DNA from: Nitzschia sp. DOCU1
Taxonomy: Eukaryota > Bacillariophyta > Bacillariophyceae > Bacillariales > Bacillariaceae
NCBI GenBank assembly: GCA_951394045.1
Contig: OX595999.1
Span: 1,674,001 to 1,738,000 of the forward strand
Length of the DNA stretch: 64,000 bases
Direction: 5' to 3'
Shown here piece after piece: positions 18,353 to 30,700 of this stretch. The first letter of the stretch is position 1. Each line of letters opens with the position of its first letter. Below the pieces are notes generated by a model. That model saw only the letters and a program-made list of their open reading frames with translations, did not search any database and was not told the DNA's origin. Position numbers and translations under genes: made by a program.

Positions 18353-21300
18353 ATGTCGATTCCTCACAGATTCGGCGCACCCTCGAAGAAAATTCAGATT
18401 GCTGGTTGCCCCATTATCGTTATCACTCTGGGTGTTATTACCCAAACCAACTACCCCACCATGGCGTCGTTGCATAATGTACTCGTTCAGGGGCTCGTCC
18501 CTAATTCATTGTCGATACTACCACCAATTAGTCCGAACCTACCTTCCCTCCTGGTGAATGGAACGGATGCTTTCGGAGTAGTTGATTGGATCCGCGCCCA
18601 CCCAGGAGGCTATTTCCATCCAAAGCAAGAATTGCGACTCCAAAATGCCGACGATCCGTCTTCGAGATGGATGCTATTTGCTACCGATGACATTCCAGAA
18701 GGTGAAGTCTTGTCCAAAATTCCATGGGACTTGTTGATAGGTCCACAGGACTCTGCGGGGGTGACGGAAGAAGACTTGACGGGCTCTCTGAGTTGCGACG
18801 CCGCCCGTCATTTGGCACAAAAATTGCAGGCCGGAAGTGATTCAGAGTACGCGCCATTCCTTCAATATTTGAATACTATTCCTCCATTGCAAACACAAAT
18901 TCCGGGAGCATGGTCTGCGGAAGGAAAGGAAGTGCTTGTGGAACTTTTGGGAGGCCTGGATCCTACTTTGCCTCCTGGTGAACCCGTCCACTTATTGGAC
19001 GAGGATTGGTACCGCAACTGTAAAGGTGACATAGATGGAGCACAAGCCGCTACTCTTTTGATTCAACGAGGTCTGTTCGACACTTTCATGGTCCCGACGT
19101 ATGATTGGTATACACATAGAAATGGCGACTACTACAATATTCGGACCGAATGGAAATTTGGCGAGTACGTGCAAGTTTCGGCCCGACGACCCATTCAAAA
19201 GGGAGAGCCACTCCACAATAGTTATGACATGTGCGATTTCTGTGACGAAGATGCTGTAGAAAATGGCTATGGGACACCCGGTATGTGAACGTAACGTGAT
19301 GATTTTGTGTGTGGCGACTTTGTTGCTTCGGGGCCCACTTCTCAAGACCGACCTCCTTGTTATCTTTTCCTTTCTCTCAATTTCAGAACTTTTTCGCGAC
19401 TATGGAATTATCGAGAGATTTCCTCAACGTTGGACTTTTCAGCCTGATGCCGTGACATTTGAGCTTGAAGGTGGAGGAAGTATGATCTTCGCCCCCGAAC
19501 AAATCACTTTTGAGCTTGTAGAAAGCAACACTGAGAAATCTATCAAAGTGAAATGGGACAAGGACCTGATATTTGACGATCGAGGTCGAAACTATATTCG
19601 TCGCATCTTTCGCCTGCACCTTCGTAAACTATATCGATTCCAGAATATCCATTACGAATTCGACGGGTACGATAACGAGACCGCTGTTGCATCTGAGAAT
19701 GGTTTTCCTTCACTCGAATGGAAACAAATCCAGGCTTACTACAAGGCCCTCCGATCGGCACTACAGTACGCCATTCATTCGCTAGAGAACGACGACGACG
19801 AGACGGGAGGAGAATGCAAGGAGGACCTGTCCTCCAACGAAGGTGTATGCGAGGCAGACCATATCGATGTCTATGGAATCCACTACGACGATCTCAAGTC
19901 CGAACCGGATACTCTCAACTACATCTTTCCCGGTTGCTCAACCACGCAGATACTGGAGTTTCATGAGTATGCCGAACTCGAAGATGTGCAGACAAACTAC
20001 CAAAAGCTCTGGTTCGTGGAACGAGAAGAGGACGGGGATGTGTGCATGAATCTCGAAAACACCCTCCAAATCTGCTCCAACTACCGGCCGCACTACCATG
20101 AGTTTTTCGTTCACTTTCCAGCTCGATTCATCGAATCGATTGAACGAGTCATTTTTATTGGAGGCGGCGATTCGATGCTTTTGCACGAAGTCCTCAAGTA
20201 CCCAACACTCAAGAAGGTGGTTGGGTTGGAGCTCGATCAACAAGTTACTCGAAAGTCCTTTCATTACTTCAAGTCGCAGCCCCATTGGGACAATGACAAG
20301 GTAGAATGGTGGTACGGAGACGCCACAAAATCATTGCCACTTTTACCCCGGGATTACTGGGGCTCGTTTGATCTAGTATTGGTCGACTTGTCCGAGACTG
20401 TCATGTCCTTTTCCGTCACCAAGACCATGGATATCTTTTCAGCCTTGTCGCTCTTGCTAAAGCCGGAGGGTATTATGGTCAAGAATGAGCCCTACATTGA
20501 GCAGTTTAGTGACTTCTTTGACTATTCGATGCATATCTTTTATGGGACGCCCAAGATTTGTACCCAAGTACTGGTCATGGGAAGCAACCAAGTCGACTTT
20601 TTGCATCACCCCACAAAGGATCACAAGGTGGAGCGGCTATTGCTTGAGCCATTGGACGATTACAAGAAGATGAAATACAAGTACATGCATGACTATCGAA
20701 AGACAAATGCACTTCAACAAGGAAAGTGTCAGGTTGGCGACGTCTCGATTGAGCATGGAAGCAAGGCTGGGATCATTGAAATCGTCGAGGCGGAAAACAT
20801 ATCATATGATTTTGAAACGAATCATCTGGAATCGACTATTCACAATGTAGCAAGCAAAATCGGCCTGACACCTCTCGCGCCCTCCATGATTCATTCCAAG
20901 GATCCCATTTGTGTCCTAGTCCTCAAGGAAGGATACGTCGTGGCTCGCTCCACTCCGTTCGAGAGACATATTGCTTTTGATCTTCATTTGTGGGGTGCCT
21001 ATGACAAGCTAGAAGCTCTGCGCGAGGCTCTCTTGGAGGCAGTCGGTAGTCAAAGGTCGTCCTTCTATCGCGTTGTCGCTGGCGGTATGCATGGTACCTC
21101 GACTTGGGACGACGATGAGGCCTCAATTGGCATTCGCGTTTCGCAAACTCGAAACTGTAAAGACCAAGAGCTGATGGACATACAAGTTGACCACAAAGAA
21201 CTTGCTCAGGCTGCACTTCAAGTATCTCTAGAAGAATCGCTTCGCTTCGTTTCTAAAAATGACCAGGTACTGGCAGTTGTCCTCTGCGGCTACAAGTCGG

Positions 21301-22394
21301 AGAATTCTTCATGCGCTACTACGGACATCCTTTCCAGGATCGATTCTACGAAGGTGCAAGTAGAGCCAATCTGGGCTTGCCCTGAGTTATCCAACTCTAC
21401 GGATCTTACTTTGGATTCTGTCGACGACATGTATGAATGCGAAAAATCCGTCATTCGGCAGTTGATCGAGCTGGTAGCAAATGATGACGATGGTGATATA
21501 GATATGGTCGTGATTGATCCCACGGCGCCCTTGGTCATGGGGCAGATCCTCAACAGCGTCATGTCTCCATTGTCTAATCGTGAAGCTCTTTTGGAAGACA
21601 GGAATGTCTTTGTGGCCTTCAGCAAAGCTTCTGAAAAAGAAGATTCGTGGCGAAAGAATGTACTGGAACGCTATCGAAAGGAATCTCATTTCTTTCCCGT
21701 CTCTCGGGCCGAAGTAACGTTGACTGCCAGCGTGGATGTAGCCTTTGAGCTCCACTTGACCGCAGTGGACGACAGATATTTCTTCCAGCATTTGCATGAC
21801 TTGGAGTCAGCAGTCCGCTCCAAGCTGGTTCGCGGTGGGGAGGAGTCTTTCCAGTCGGTAGAGGTCAAGACCATTACAGGGGGATTGCATTACTACGATT
21901 CTGAATACGATGAAAAAACGTTCCTACCCGACGCCTATGACGCCCAGCCTGCTCTAGACCAAGCAAACGAGCAGAAGCCGCTAGGTCGTCAAAGTATCTT
22001 TCAGTTTGAAAATCTACAAACGGATGATGGCAGTCCGTCCTCGGCGGCGTCCATGGTTGATCGTTTGAACGAGTCGCTTCAGGATACCATCAAAGTCGCC
22101 CTAGGCATTGATGCCAAAGCGATCCGACGATGGTCGACGTTTAGAGATGTAGGAGACGGGGTGGTCATTGTAGCCAATTTCAAGTCTGGATGCGTGATTC
22201 TTTTGTGGGATGGCTGGCAGCACGTCGACGTCAACCTCTACAATACGAATCAAGAAAAAGCGACGGCGGATTTATTTGTAGACACGTTTGCCGAGAAGAC
22301 GGGACTTACAAAGACATTGCGGGATGACCAACCCCGTGGCCCAGGCCGAGTGGTGCAATTTCAAGATGAAATCGAAAGTGCTGGCAGAACATGA
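18353..22394 (+). CDS. SET domain / aminopropyltransferase / SpeD-like fusion protein, copy 2
   Basis: Two exons (18353-19280 and 19387-22394, 106-bp GTATGT...CAG intron) encode 1311 residues. It is a tandem paralogue of 11516-15508 with the same order. A signal-anchor-like segment (IAGCPIIVITLGVITQ) lies near the N terminus; a later ATG at 18461 has a better context but would remove it. The SET-like part shows TYDWYTHRNGDYYNI-type sequence and GEPLHNSYDMCDFC, then ELFRDYGIIERFP. The aminopropyltransferase part has YHEFFVHFPARFI, VIFIGGGDSMLLHEVLKYP, WWYGDATK and LVLVDLSE. The SpeD-like part (residues about 771-880) reads LKEGYVVARSTPF, again without the pyruvoyl serine. The tail ends RDDQPRGPGRVV. 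The second intron of copy 1 is absent here. Function as for copy 1: a candidate secreted polyamine or lysine-modifying enzyme. Confidence 0.87.
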
Positions 22395-23068
22395 TGGGCT
22401 ACTACAGCAGCCGAGTCCGAGCATTAACCATAGATATCGCTCAACTAATAGATAGAGCTCTTCAATGCGTGAATTAGCGTTGGGTCACATGACTTCTTTT
22501 CTAGTAGTAGAGCCGTCGGAACGTAAACAATCCAAGAAGAAAGGCCGCAGAACAGCCGCCGCCGTTGAAGTAACCCTTGCGGATCGCTTGAACAATACCG
22601 TCGACTTTAGCCGAAGGATGACAAGGCGATTCCTCGAATGTCTATCTGGACTCTTTATCCTAGCAAAGTTCGAAAGATCAAATCACTCCGAAGTTTGCTA
22701 CGGCAGTCCCGGTCATCCATATTCTATTTCCCACCGTTTTTCATGTCACCTCACACAACGGCGTTTGGATTCTGTCCGATACATAAATAATGCGCTTGAG
22801 AATGACCCGGCCAGCATGTAAGTTCGGTTGATTTCTCCGTATCTCCCTCCGAGGCATGTATATTTGACTTCAATCATGCCATAAGTGGACCCAGATATAT
22901 CGGTCTTCCGATCGAATCGTACAAGTCAGAAGTGCCTGAAAAGCTTCTTCGACGGAGTTCGAAGATGATGCAACGTAATTGAGAGGGGAGTCATCGAACC
23001 AGCCACCGCATGACAAAGGCAACACTTGTGTACATCCTCAGCCTGAATCCAAAGAAATACGCAACACC
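22395..23068. other. intergenic, one weak open frame
   Basis: A 118-codon frame at 22465-22821 has no recognisable motif beyond a basic start and is not called a gene. The stretch should hold the promoter of the next gene. Confidence 0.4.
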
Positions 23069-24289
23069 ATGATGAAACGGATACGAGCTCAATCGATAAT
23101 ATGTTTCTTTGCCTTTCTTCTCTCCGTATTCTCCCCCTCCTGCTTTGGAAGTCGCAATGACGAGGCCGATCGTGAGATGACAGCGTCGACCAGACAACTC
23201 GCCAGTTTGGCCGAAAAGTGGAACATTTCCGGCCCCGTCTTCAATTACTCTTCCTTGGAGTTTTCCTTGACCTATCAAGTCAGCGATTTTGTTCTAGAGG
23301 GAATGATTGAAGAAGAAATCTTTGATGAAAATTGTGCCGAGGGTGGAAATGCGGTCAATGCCCAGATTCTTTCCGCTCAAGTGATCCCTGATGCGTCAGT
23401 GCCACCTGGTGCTGGCGATGCCTCCAAGAACGTGCAAGTCCAAATCACATTGAACCCAGAAGCGATTTCACAGTCGTCTATTTACAGTGAAGAGGTTGTC
23501 GACAATCAAATGATTGCGACGGTACGGTTCTGTCATCGATTCATGCTATTCACGCTCAGTGCGACGCCAATTGAAGTCAACTTTCGAGAAACGATAGTGA
23601 CTTTGACCATTGATTTGACAGACGGGTTTCAGATTGCTTCACTTAACGTGGCTGACAAGGACAAATTAGTCCGGACAGCCAATCAAGCATATGGCGTGGA
23701 AGGATTTCAGTGTGACTCTACCAACCAGCCTCTTTCGGAGTTGCAATTGGCCACGAGCCGGAATCAAGGTTCCATCATTCGAGTTTGTGTAAGACCCGAT
23801 GAAGAAGCTCGCCAAGATGGTGTCTACATGCGGTCTGTTGACTCGTTCGTCTTCGAAAGAAATTACGGAGGCTCTATTGGAAGTGTCACACAAATGGCCA
23901 TTGAAAACGGAGGACCCGCTTCCAATATGCTGACGATTCTCGATTGTACTTCGGGCGACGAAGTGTGCGTCTTTGAGACGATTCTAATGGCTATTTTCTT
24001 TCGATTACCGGGCTCGGTCGATGGTACGGGCATTGCTTCCATGCAGTTTGGAAGAACCAACTTGGACGCTCCCCGGAAACTACTACGACGGCTCCAGAAT
24101 GGGGATACGAATGAAAAACAGGATGGAGTCGTTGCGGGCGTGGCAGAATTTGACCTTTCCATGGAATTGATTCCACGGGATAGACCACGTAGTAGTGGTG
24201 GCGCCAAGTCTCGATCAACAAGTTGGCCACTCCAAATCATTGTGTCGTTCTTGACACTATTGCTATCGCTATCACTAACATTCTACTAA
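23069..24289 (+). CDS. secreted, probably GPI-anchored protein of unknown function
   Basis: 406 residues from the ATG-ATG pair at 23069. The N terminus is a clear signal peptide (IICFFAFLLSVFSPSCFG) and the C terminus is a hydrophobic tail (WPLQIIVSFLTLLLSL...) after a Ser/Gly-rich spacer, the pattern of a GPI-anchored surface protein. The middle is beta-rich by appearance, with paired cysteines (FDENCAEGG, ATVRFCHRF, GFQCDST, IRVCVRPDEEA, LDCTSGDEVCVF). I do not recognise the domain; similar secreted proteins appear to be common in diatoms. The open frame extends 90 bp further upstream only through a non-ATG start. Confidence 0.75.
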   Translation: MMKRIRAQSIICFFAFLLSVFSPSCFGSRNDEADREMTASTRQLASLAEKWNISGPVFNYSSLEFSLTYQVSDFVLEGMIEEEIFDENCAEGGNAVNAQILSAQVIPDASVPPGAGDASKNVQVQITLNPEAISQSSIYSEEVVDNQMIATVRFCHRFMLFTLSATPIEVNFRETIVTLTIDLTDGFQIASLNVADKDKLVRTANQAYGVEGFQCDSTNQPLSELQLATSRNQGSIIRVCVRPDEEARQDGVYMRSVDSFVFERNYGGSIGSVTQMAIENGGPASNMLTILDCTSGDEVCVFETILMAIFFRLPGSVDGTGIASMQFGRTNLDAPRKLLRRLQNGDTNEKQDGVVAGVAEFDLSMELIPRDRPRSSGGAKSRSTSWPLQIIVSFLTLLLSLSLTFY

Positions 24290-24701
24290 TAGTAGAGAGG
24301 ACATTCTCTTTTAGATCTTTTGAACTTGCAATAGCAAACTAGGCGAGATTTACCAGATAGATAGTTCCATAGTTAACCCCATAGTTGTTGGTCTACTAGT
24401 AGAGTACCGTAGTCGACGCATCGTCATCCGCCTCCGTTTCAGAAGCAAAGGCCAGAGGATTCTCCGTTTTCCCGAATAATCATAGACATGATGTATTCCT
24501 GTCGACGTACAGACCAGAAACACAACGACCCGACCTACTATCTAGCGGAATGGCGGGGTGGGCCGAACCAGCCGGCTCGACGCCAATGCCTTCCCCAATA
24601 CTTCCTTGCCACGCCAAATCGATAGAATCGATAGATCAAACACTAGACTATCTAGATCGAGACGCGATGGAGCATGATAGGTGTCTCTATGCGCCTACTA
24701 G
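24290..24701. other. intergenic between convergent genes
   Basis: 412 bp between the 3' ends of the GPI-like gene and the 2075-residue gene. It is CTAG-rich (for example TCTACTAGTAGAG near 24391) with no gene seen. Confidence 0.5.
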
Positions 24702-27700
24702 TCACTTTTTCTTATTAGACTTCACTGCAGATCGTAGGAAAGCTGACGCCACCGCTTCAAGATTGTTGACAGGCTTCGTTTGGTAGTACCATGTAATGGT
24801 CCGTGCCACGGGCAAGGCACAGAAATCAAATAGGAGTGCAATCATCCATACTTCTGCGGATAGTGTTGGCTTTGGAATCTTGCAGACGACGCTCTCAATG
24901 GTTATGGTTTCCGTGCTTGTAATCGAAGTCGACTCGCTATGGATAACCAGCCGGGGAATCAGCCAAGCGTAGGAGCCTTTGGGACTCTTCGTGGGAAAGT
25001 CGACGAAGCAAAATTTACGTCGGAGCATTCGAACCGTTTGATCATAGGAGAACCACAGATTGTCATCATATCCCAACCATTTTTCAAGGGCCAATTGCTC
25101 CCACTGAAGCAGCTTCGAGTCATTGCTGGGGAAAGCCTTTTCAGGGAGTTGGATTCCGTCGGCGGCCGCCATGACCTTTCGTGCCTCACGGGCTTGCTCC
25201 ACTTTGATCCAAGACGAGTTCCAATCATATTGCGTCCATTCTAAAAACTCCGTGACGTCTTCCGGATCCGGTACTTCGTAAGGAGGCTCCGGGTCATCGC
25301 CATGTACTTTCCTGTAAAGCGGTTTGGCCACTGGGACATATCGTACTCCTAAGCTGGCATCATCGACAATCCCAATGGACGACAGAGCAAGAGCTAAAGG
25401 CTCCAGAACTTGAATTTCATCGGGCAGGTGAATGCGAAAATCTTCTGGTGGGTCGATGCCTGCAGCCTTTAGCTCGCAATCAAAAACTCGGGAATACAAC
25501 ATGAGAATGTGAACGTGGCACCACTCTGCCATAGAAAACATATAGCGAATCCGAGGCCGGATTTCCAAAAGAATCATATAGGCCGCTTCCACGCAAAAAA
25601 GGTAGCCTTTATTCCGGACTGACACATACACGTTTTCTTTTTTGTTGACCAAAGGTACAGCGAACTGGCGCAGAATAGACAACGATGGGCTCTCACCAGT
25701 CGCTAGAGTATCTACATCTGGTATCACTTGGCCCGGTGATTCTCGCGGTGTCGAAGATGGCTCCGGTACTGGCTTCGATTCCTCTATCGGCGCAACATTC
25801 TTTGAAGTGTCCGCCAATGACGCCACGGCCGCGCTCTTATCCTCTTCTCCGCGAGTTGACATCTCGTCTAGTCTTTCGGGAGGATGAGCGGAGACATCCT
25901 TTGGCAAGCTTCTTGACGATTCTCCAGTAGATTGCTGGGATGACGTGCGCTCCGAGGTGACCGATGAAGGTGGGCGCAGCGGGGTATCCACTGCTGGCTG
26001 TGTCCTTGGAGAACGCCTCGCAGAAACACTTTCGTATGATCTGGAACTGAACGATGCTTCAAATGATGACGGTGTTTCCCGCCCTTGAAGATCATCATCA
26101 ACTCCGAACACCTGTTGAGCTACTTGTGGCGTCGCTGATTTCGGAGAACCTATTGGTTGCACACCCGATCGTTCATCAGAGGAAAAACTGGCATTAAAAG
26201 TGCTTTGGGAACGGTCAGTGTCCTGTCCAAAAGACGACTGGCGGCTCCGTTCTCGGCTTGGCGATCTCGAGGAGCCGTACCCACTTGACCGGCTGCGGGG
26301 TCTAGACCGGCTGTTGGAAGCGTCGGAGAAGCTTTCGCGATTCGGGCTCCTTTCTAAAAGAGACGCGGAGCTCTCGCTTCGAGACCCGAATCCACCCGAT
26401 CTTTCTCCTAAACCTGACGACCTGGAGGACTGACTTGGATGGCTCGACTGGTAGGAAGGCGCCGGGCTCTTACTCTCTTCGTCCGAGTAGGGGTACTCGA
26501 AACTCTCACCCGTAGGTTCGATTGGGTCTGCTTTCCTTGACCCTGCCTCTCCTTGTGAAAATTTCGCGCTGCTGCGACTACTGGATCGGCTTGATCGCGA
26601 TAACTGACTTCGCGAGCTTGTTTGGCGGGATCTCGAGCCACTGCCTTGGCTCTCACTCCGTTTGCTTTCCTCCTCGGCCGAACGAGAAGACCCACTTGGA
26701 TGACTCGAACCGTAGGACCGTGACCTACTGGTGTAGCTTCGGCTTTCGGTGGAACGTACCGAACGACTCGGGTGGCTTGACACATACGAACCAGATCGAC
26801 TGTTGTGGCTGCGTTCGTAGGACTCACCAGAGTTCCGTTCACTTTGGAAGGACTCGGATTGTCTGTGGCTGGAATCGTACGATCCTGATCGCCTGGAAGA
26901 GTAATCTCCGGTTCCGGAGTCAGTTCGTGACCTGCTAGTCGAGTGCCCAGATGTACCGGAGGATGGTTTGTCGGGTTCCTGGGCAGGACGTCCAAAATCT
27001 GCCACTTTGGATTCTCCAAACACGTCGCCGAGCGTGATCGACTTTTCGTGGAAATGCGTCGCGCTCTGTCCAAACCCTCCTTCTGCCCCATCGCTACTAG
27101 CTGACTCATGATCGTCTGCTATAATCTCTGCACGCCGAGGGCTTTCTTCCTTTCTCGGGATCTGATCCGAATAATCCTTTGACGTACCGAAAGATTCGGA
27201 TAGTCGAGAACCAGAAGGATCATCGGCCACGCCACTTTCTTGCCCAGATCCAGAAGAGCCAAAGAAGTCACCTCCGAAAATATCACTCTGTCGCGGCTGG
27301 CTTCCTGCCTCAGATATAGATTGCGACCTCGGCGATTTGAAGGATTCTTCTCCGAAAACTGCGTCGTCGGCTTTGTCCGGTGACCATCCAGAAACATTTT
27401 GAGCCGCTTGCTTCGGAGAAGCAGCGAAAAAATTTTCCGTAAACGACGACTCGGGAAAGCCATCCTTACCAATGCTAGACTCAAACGTTGCTCTTGCTTC
27501 TTTGAACAATTTACCCGGCGCAGCGTCCTCTGTTGGAGCGAAGAAATCTTGCATAGACGGTCGAGCAGAATCTCGACCATTACTCGCTTCTGAGAGAGCT
27601 TGACTGCCTGCAAAGGACTCTGTACCGAAATCACCTCCCTGGAACATGTCGATCGCTTCCTTACGACCCGTAGCGCTGCAACTTGCTCTGGATTTTACAG

Positions 27701-30700
27701 AAGATTGCCTCGACGAGGCCTGGGAAGAGAACGATTCTGAGTGCGGTTGTTTGCCGAAACCATCACTGTTGAAAATGTCGATCGCATGTTTGCTGCCCGC
27801 ATTGCTGCTGGACCTGGATCTGATAGAAGCGTGCTTTAACGAGGCTTGGGAAGAAGAGAACGATTCCGTATGCGGTGTTGCATCCTTAGTTGAGAATATC
27901 CCAAAAGACACATCATCTAAGGAATCCGGTAGCACCTCGTCCTCATTGATTACAAAAGGGTGGGAAGCTCCTCTCCTGGAAGATACGGATTTAGCATGGG
28001 ACGATTTGCTTCCACGGCTTTGTTCCCCAAAACTCGTGGACGACCTCCCATGCGCTGGAACAGATCCGTCGGTCGATAGACCAAACACGTCGGAGACGTC
28101 AATCGATGGATCTTCAGATCTAGAATCGGTGGATCTCATTTCGGCCTTTGCAAGACTCGGCGGTAGGTACTCGGAGATCGATGGGTTCTTTTTCGTAGGA
28201 GATACATGTCGTTCTCCAGAGCTGCCTGAAGAGCGAGAAGACCTGGTGGAAGCTCTCGAGAGTTTGGATGTCATGGAAATTGCGTCGCTATTATGTCCTT
28301 GTGCAGTCGCTGCGGTATATGCTCCCCCAGACAAATCTTCCCGGGTGGCGAACATTTCGAGCTGACTTGATCTGGCTGAGCCAGGCGATTGACCAGCCTT
28401 TGAGTGTCGAGGCGAAGCTGACTCAGTGCTGCTAAAGATATCATCCGAGTGTGAGGACGCGTGATGAGATGGTTTGCTGGATCCCGAGGATCTGCTTGTC
28501 GTCGATAAGCGCGTCGATGCCGATTGTGATGCAACGCTTTTCGATGCAGTGGAGAGTTCTTCCATTCCAGAAGATGCATGAAGGGACGATTTGTTGGATG
28601 CGATCGATCGACTTGCTTTGGACTGAGAGAAGGGCTCATTTTCGTTGTCGTTCAACGAAGGTGTAAAGGCATGAGCATTCTCATTAGCAGCTTCCTCTTT
28701 GAAAATATGGTCTCCTGCTGCAAAAGACCCAGCCTTATCCTCGGTCGGAAAGCAGAAATCAGCCGGTTTGGACTCCTCAAGTTGACCGAAGAAAGTATCA
28801 TCATCTCCACCTTCACTAGTGACATCGTCACTGCGCGTCGAGCCTTCTGGGTCCGACTCAAAGACTTTCGAGTCTGGTGACGAGGCGTTTCCGAACAGAT
28901 CATCGCCAAAAGCATCCCCGAAATCATCTCCGAAATCATCCGCTTTGATGTTCTTGAAAGAAATCGGAACTGGTACAGCCTCTCCAAAGCCTGCTTGGTC
29001 GTCAAATGCAGAATCTTCGAATATATTTTGAGAAGATTCCGTTGATTTTTCAGAGACAAATTTGGGCTCATCGTCGGTTTCGTGTTGGCCAGTCTCCGGA
29101 TTGTCAGATTTGGTTGAAGCCGAAGCTCCGTCTTGAGGACGCGACCTCTCCATCGAGCTAAGCTCGGAACGCGTACTAGAAGGAGCCTCTGAGGGAGCTT
29201 TGGATGGGCTCATATTGAATTCCCGTGACATTCCGCCTAGCTCCTCACTGTCAACTTTATCTAGAGACCGGTGGAAGGCCTTAAATGTATCCTTGACTTC
29301 ATTGCGATCAGTACTGTAATCGGCTTCTTCTCCGAATCGATCCTTGTGGCGTTGAGTATCTCCCGCGTCGTCTCCCCCAAATACTTCTTCGTCAACATCT
29401 GATTTCTTCCATTCTTTAGCCGCCTCTTTCCCGCTTTCGCCAGACTGGTTGTCTCCAAACAAATGGTCTTCAAAATTGACATCCATCCCATCGGCAGGCG
29501 CAGCAACGGGGAATGCATCTTGAAAGCCACCAAATACATCGTCCCCGTCACCCGACACGGGATCTGCCGGCCATTGTTCTTGACTATTTTCACCGATTTC
29601 AGGCCGAAACAATTGATCCTGCTGGGCATTTTGCTCCCCAGGGATTTGTCCGTCGTCGTCGTCGTCGTCGTCGTCCTCGTCATCGCTTTCCGGGACCGGT
29701 TGATCAATCAGACTACCTCCGACAGATTCGTGAAACGCAAGAATTTCATGCTCGTCTTCTTTGTCTTCGACAGATGATCCCGATCTTGCGCTATGGGAAG
29801 GATGAGATGAGTAATGGCTGCCACTGCCATAGGAACGACTTGAACCTGATCCTCGTCGTTGACTACCTCGGCTTTGACTCCCCCTGGAAGAACGGCTGTG
29901 GCCAGATCGGCTCCTTCGGGATGTACTTCTTGAGGAGCGGCTTGAATAGGAACCTTCGCTTCGTTCGGATAACGACCGATTAGCGTCCTCGTTTGCGGAC
30001 CCACGAGATTCGTAGGACGATCGTCGGCTAGATCTTCTGATAGAGCCCCCACTTCGTCGAGATCCTTCCTCAGAATAATAAGATCTGCTAGCCCCGCTAG
30101 CCCCAGACTGATATGAACGGTCATCCTCGGCTCCTCTGTCTGTACGGCTTCTCGACGAATACGAACGCCCACTTCTTTCACTTCCAGAATTTTGGGATCT
30201 GCTGGCCCCGGATTGATACGAACGGTCATACTCGGCCCCTCTGTCCGTACGGCTTCTCGACGAATACGAATGCCCACTTCTTTCACTTCCAGAATGATGT
30301 CCTGATCGGTAGGACACTTCCTCTTCATCATCTCTTCGACGACTAGAATACGAGCCTTCTAAACTTTGTCCCCGGCTTTGATCGTCCTCGGACCCATGGT
30401 CTGTGCGGCTTCTCGAAGAATACGACCGCCCACTTCGTTCACTCCCCGAACGATAGGATACGTCCTCGCCATAATCCATGTTCTGACTAGAACGGCTGCG
30501 GCTGGAATAAGAACCCTCCTCACTTTGTTGGCTCCGACTTGCACCACTTCTTGGGGAATAGTACGAACGGCTTTCCTCTCCAGAGTTCTGACTTTGGCTT
30601 CTCTGACTATCGTAGGATCGGTCATCGTCGTTGTGGGAATGTCTTGACCGTGAACGGCTTCCTTGGGACGAGTGATAGGAATCCTGGAAGTCTTGTGATC

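Noticed and set aside
22465..22821. 118-codon plus-strand frame after fusion copy 2
   Set aside because: No family motif, simple basic start, and no second support; left as intergenic.
26408..27109. 233-codon minus-strand frame
   Set aside because: A shifted-frame shadow of the giant gene, rich in Arg and Thr from repeated Ser codons.
27646..28365. 239-codon plus-strand frame inside the giant gene
   Set aside because: It is an antisense shadow of Ser/Asp-rich codons with no independent features.
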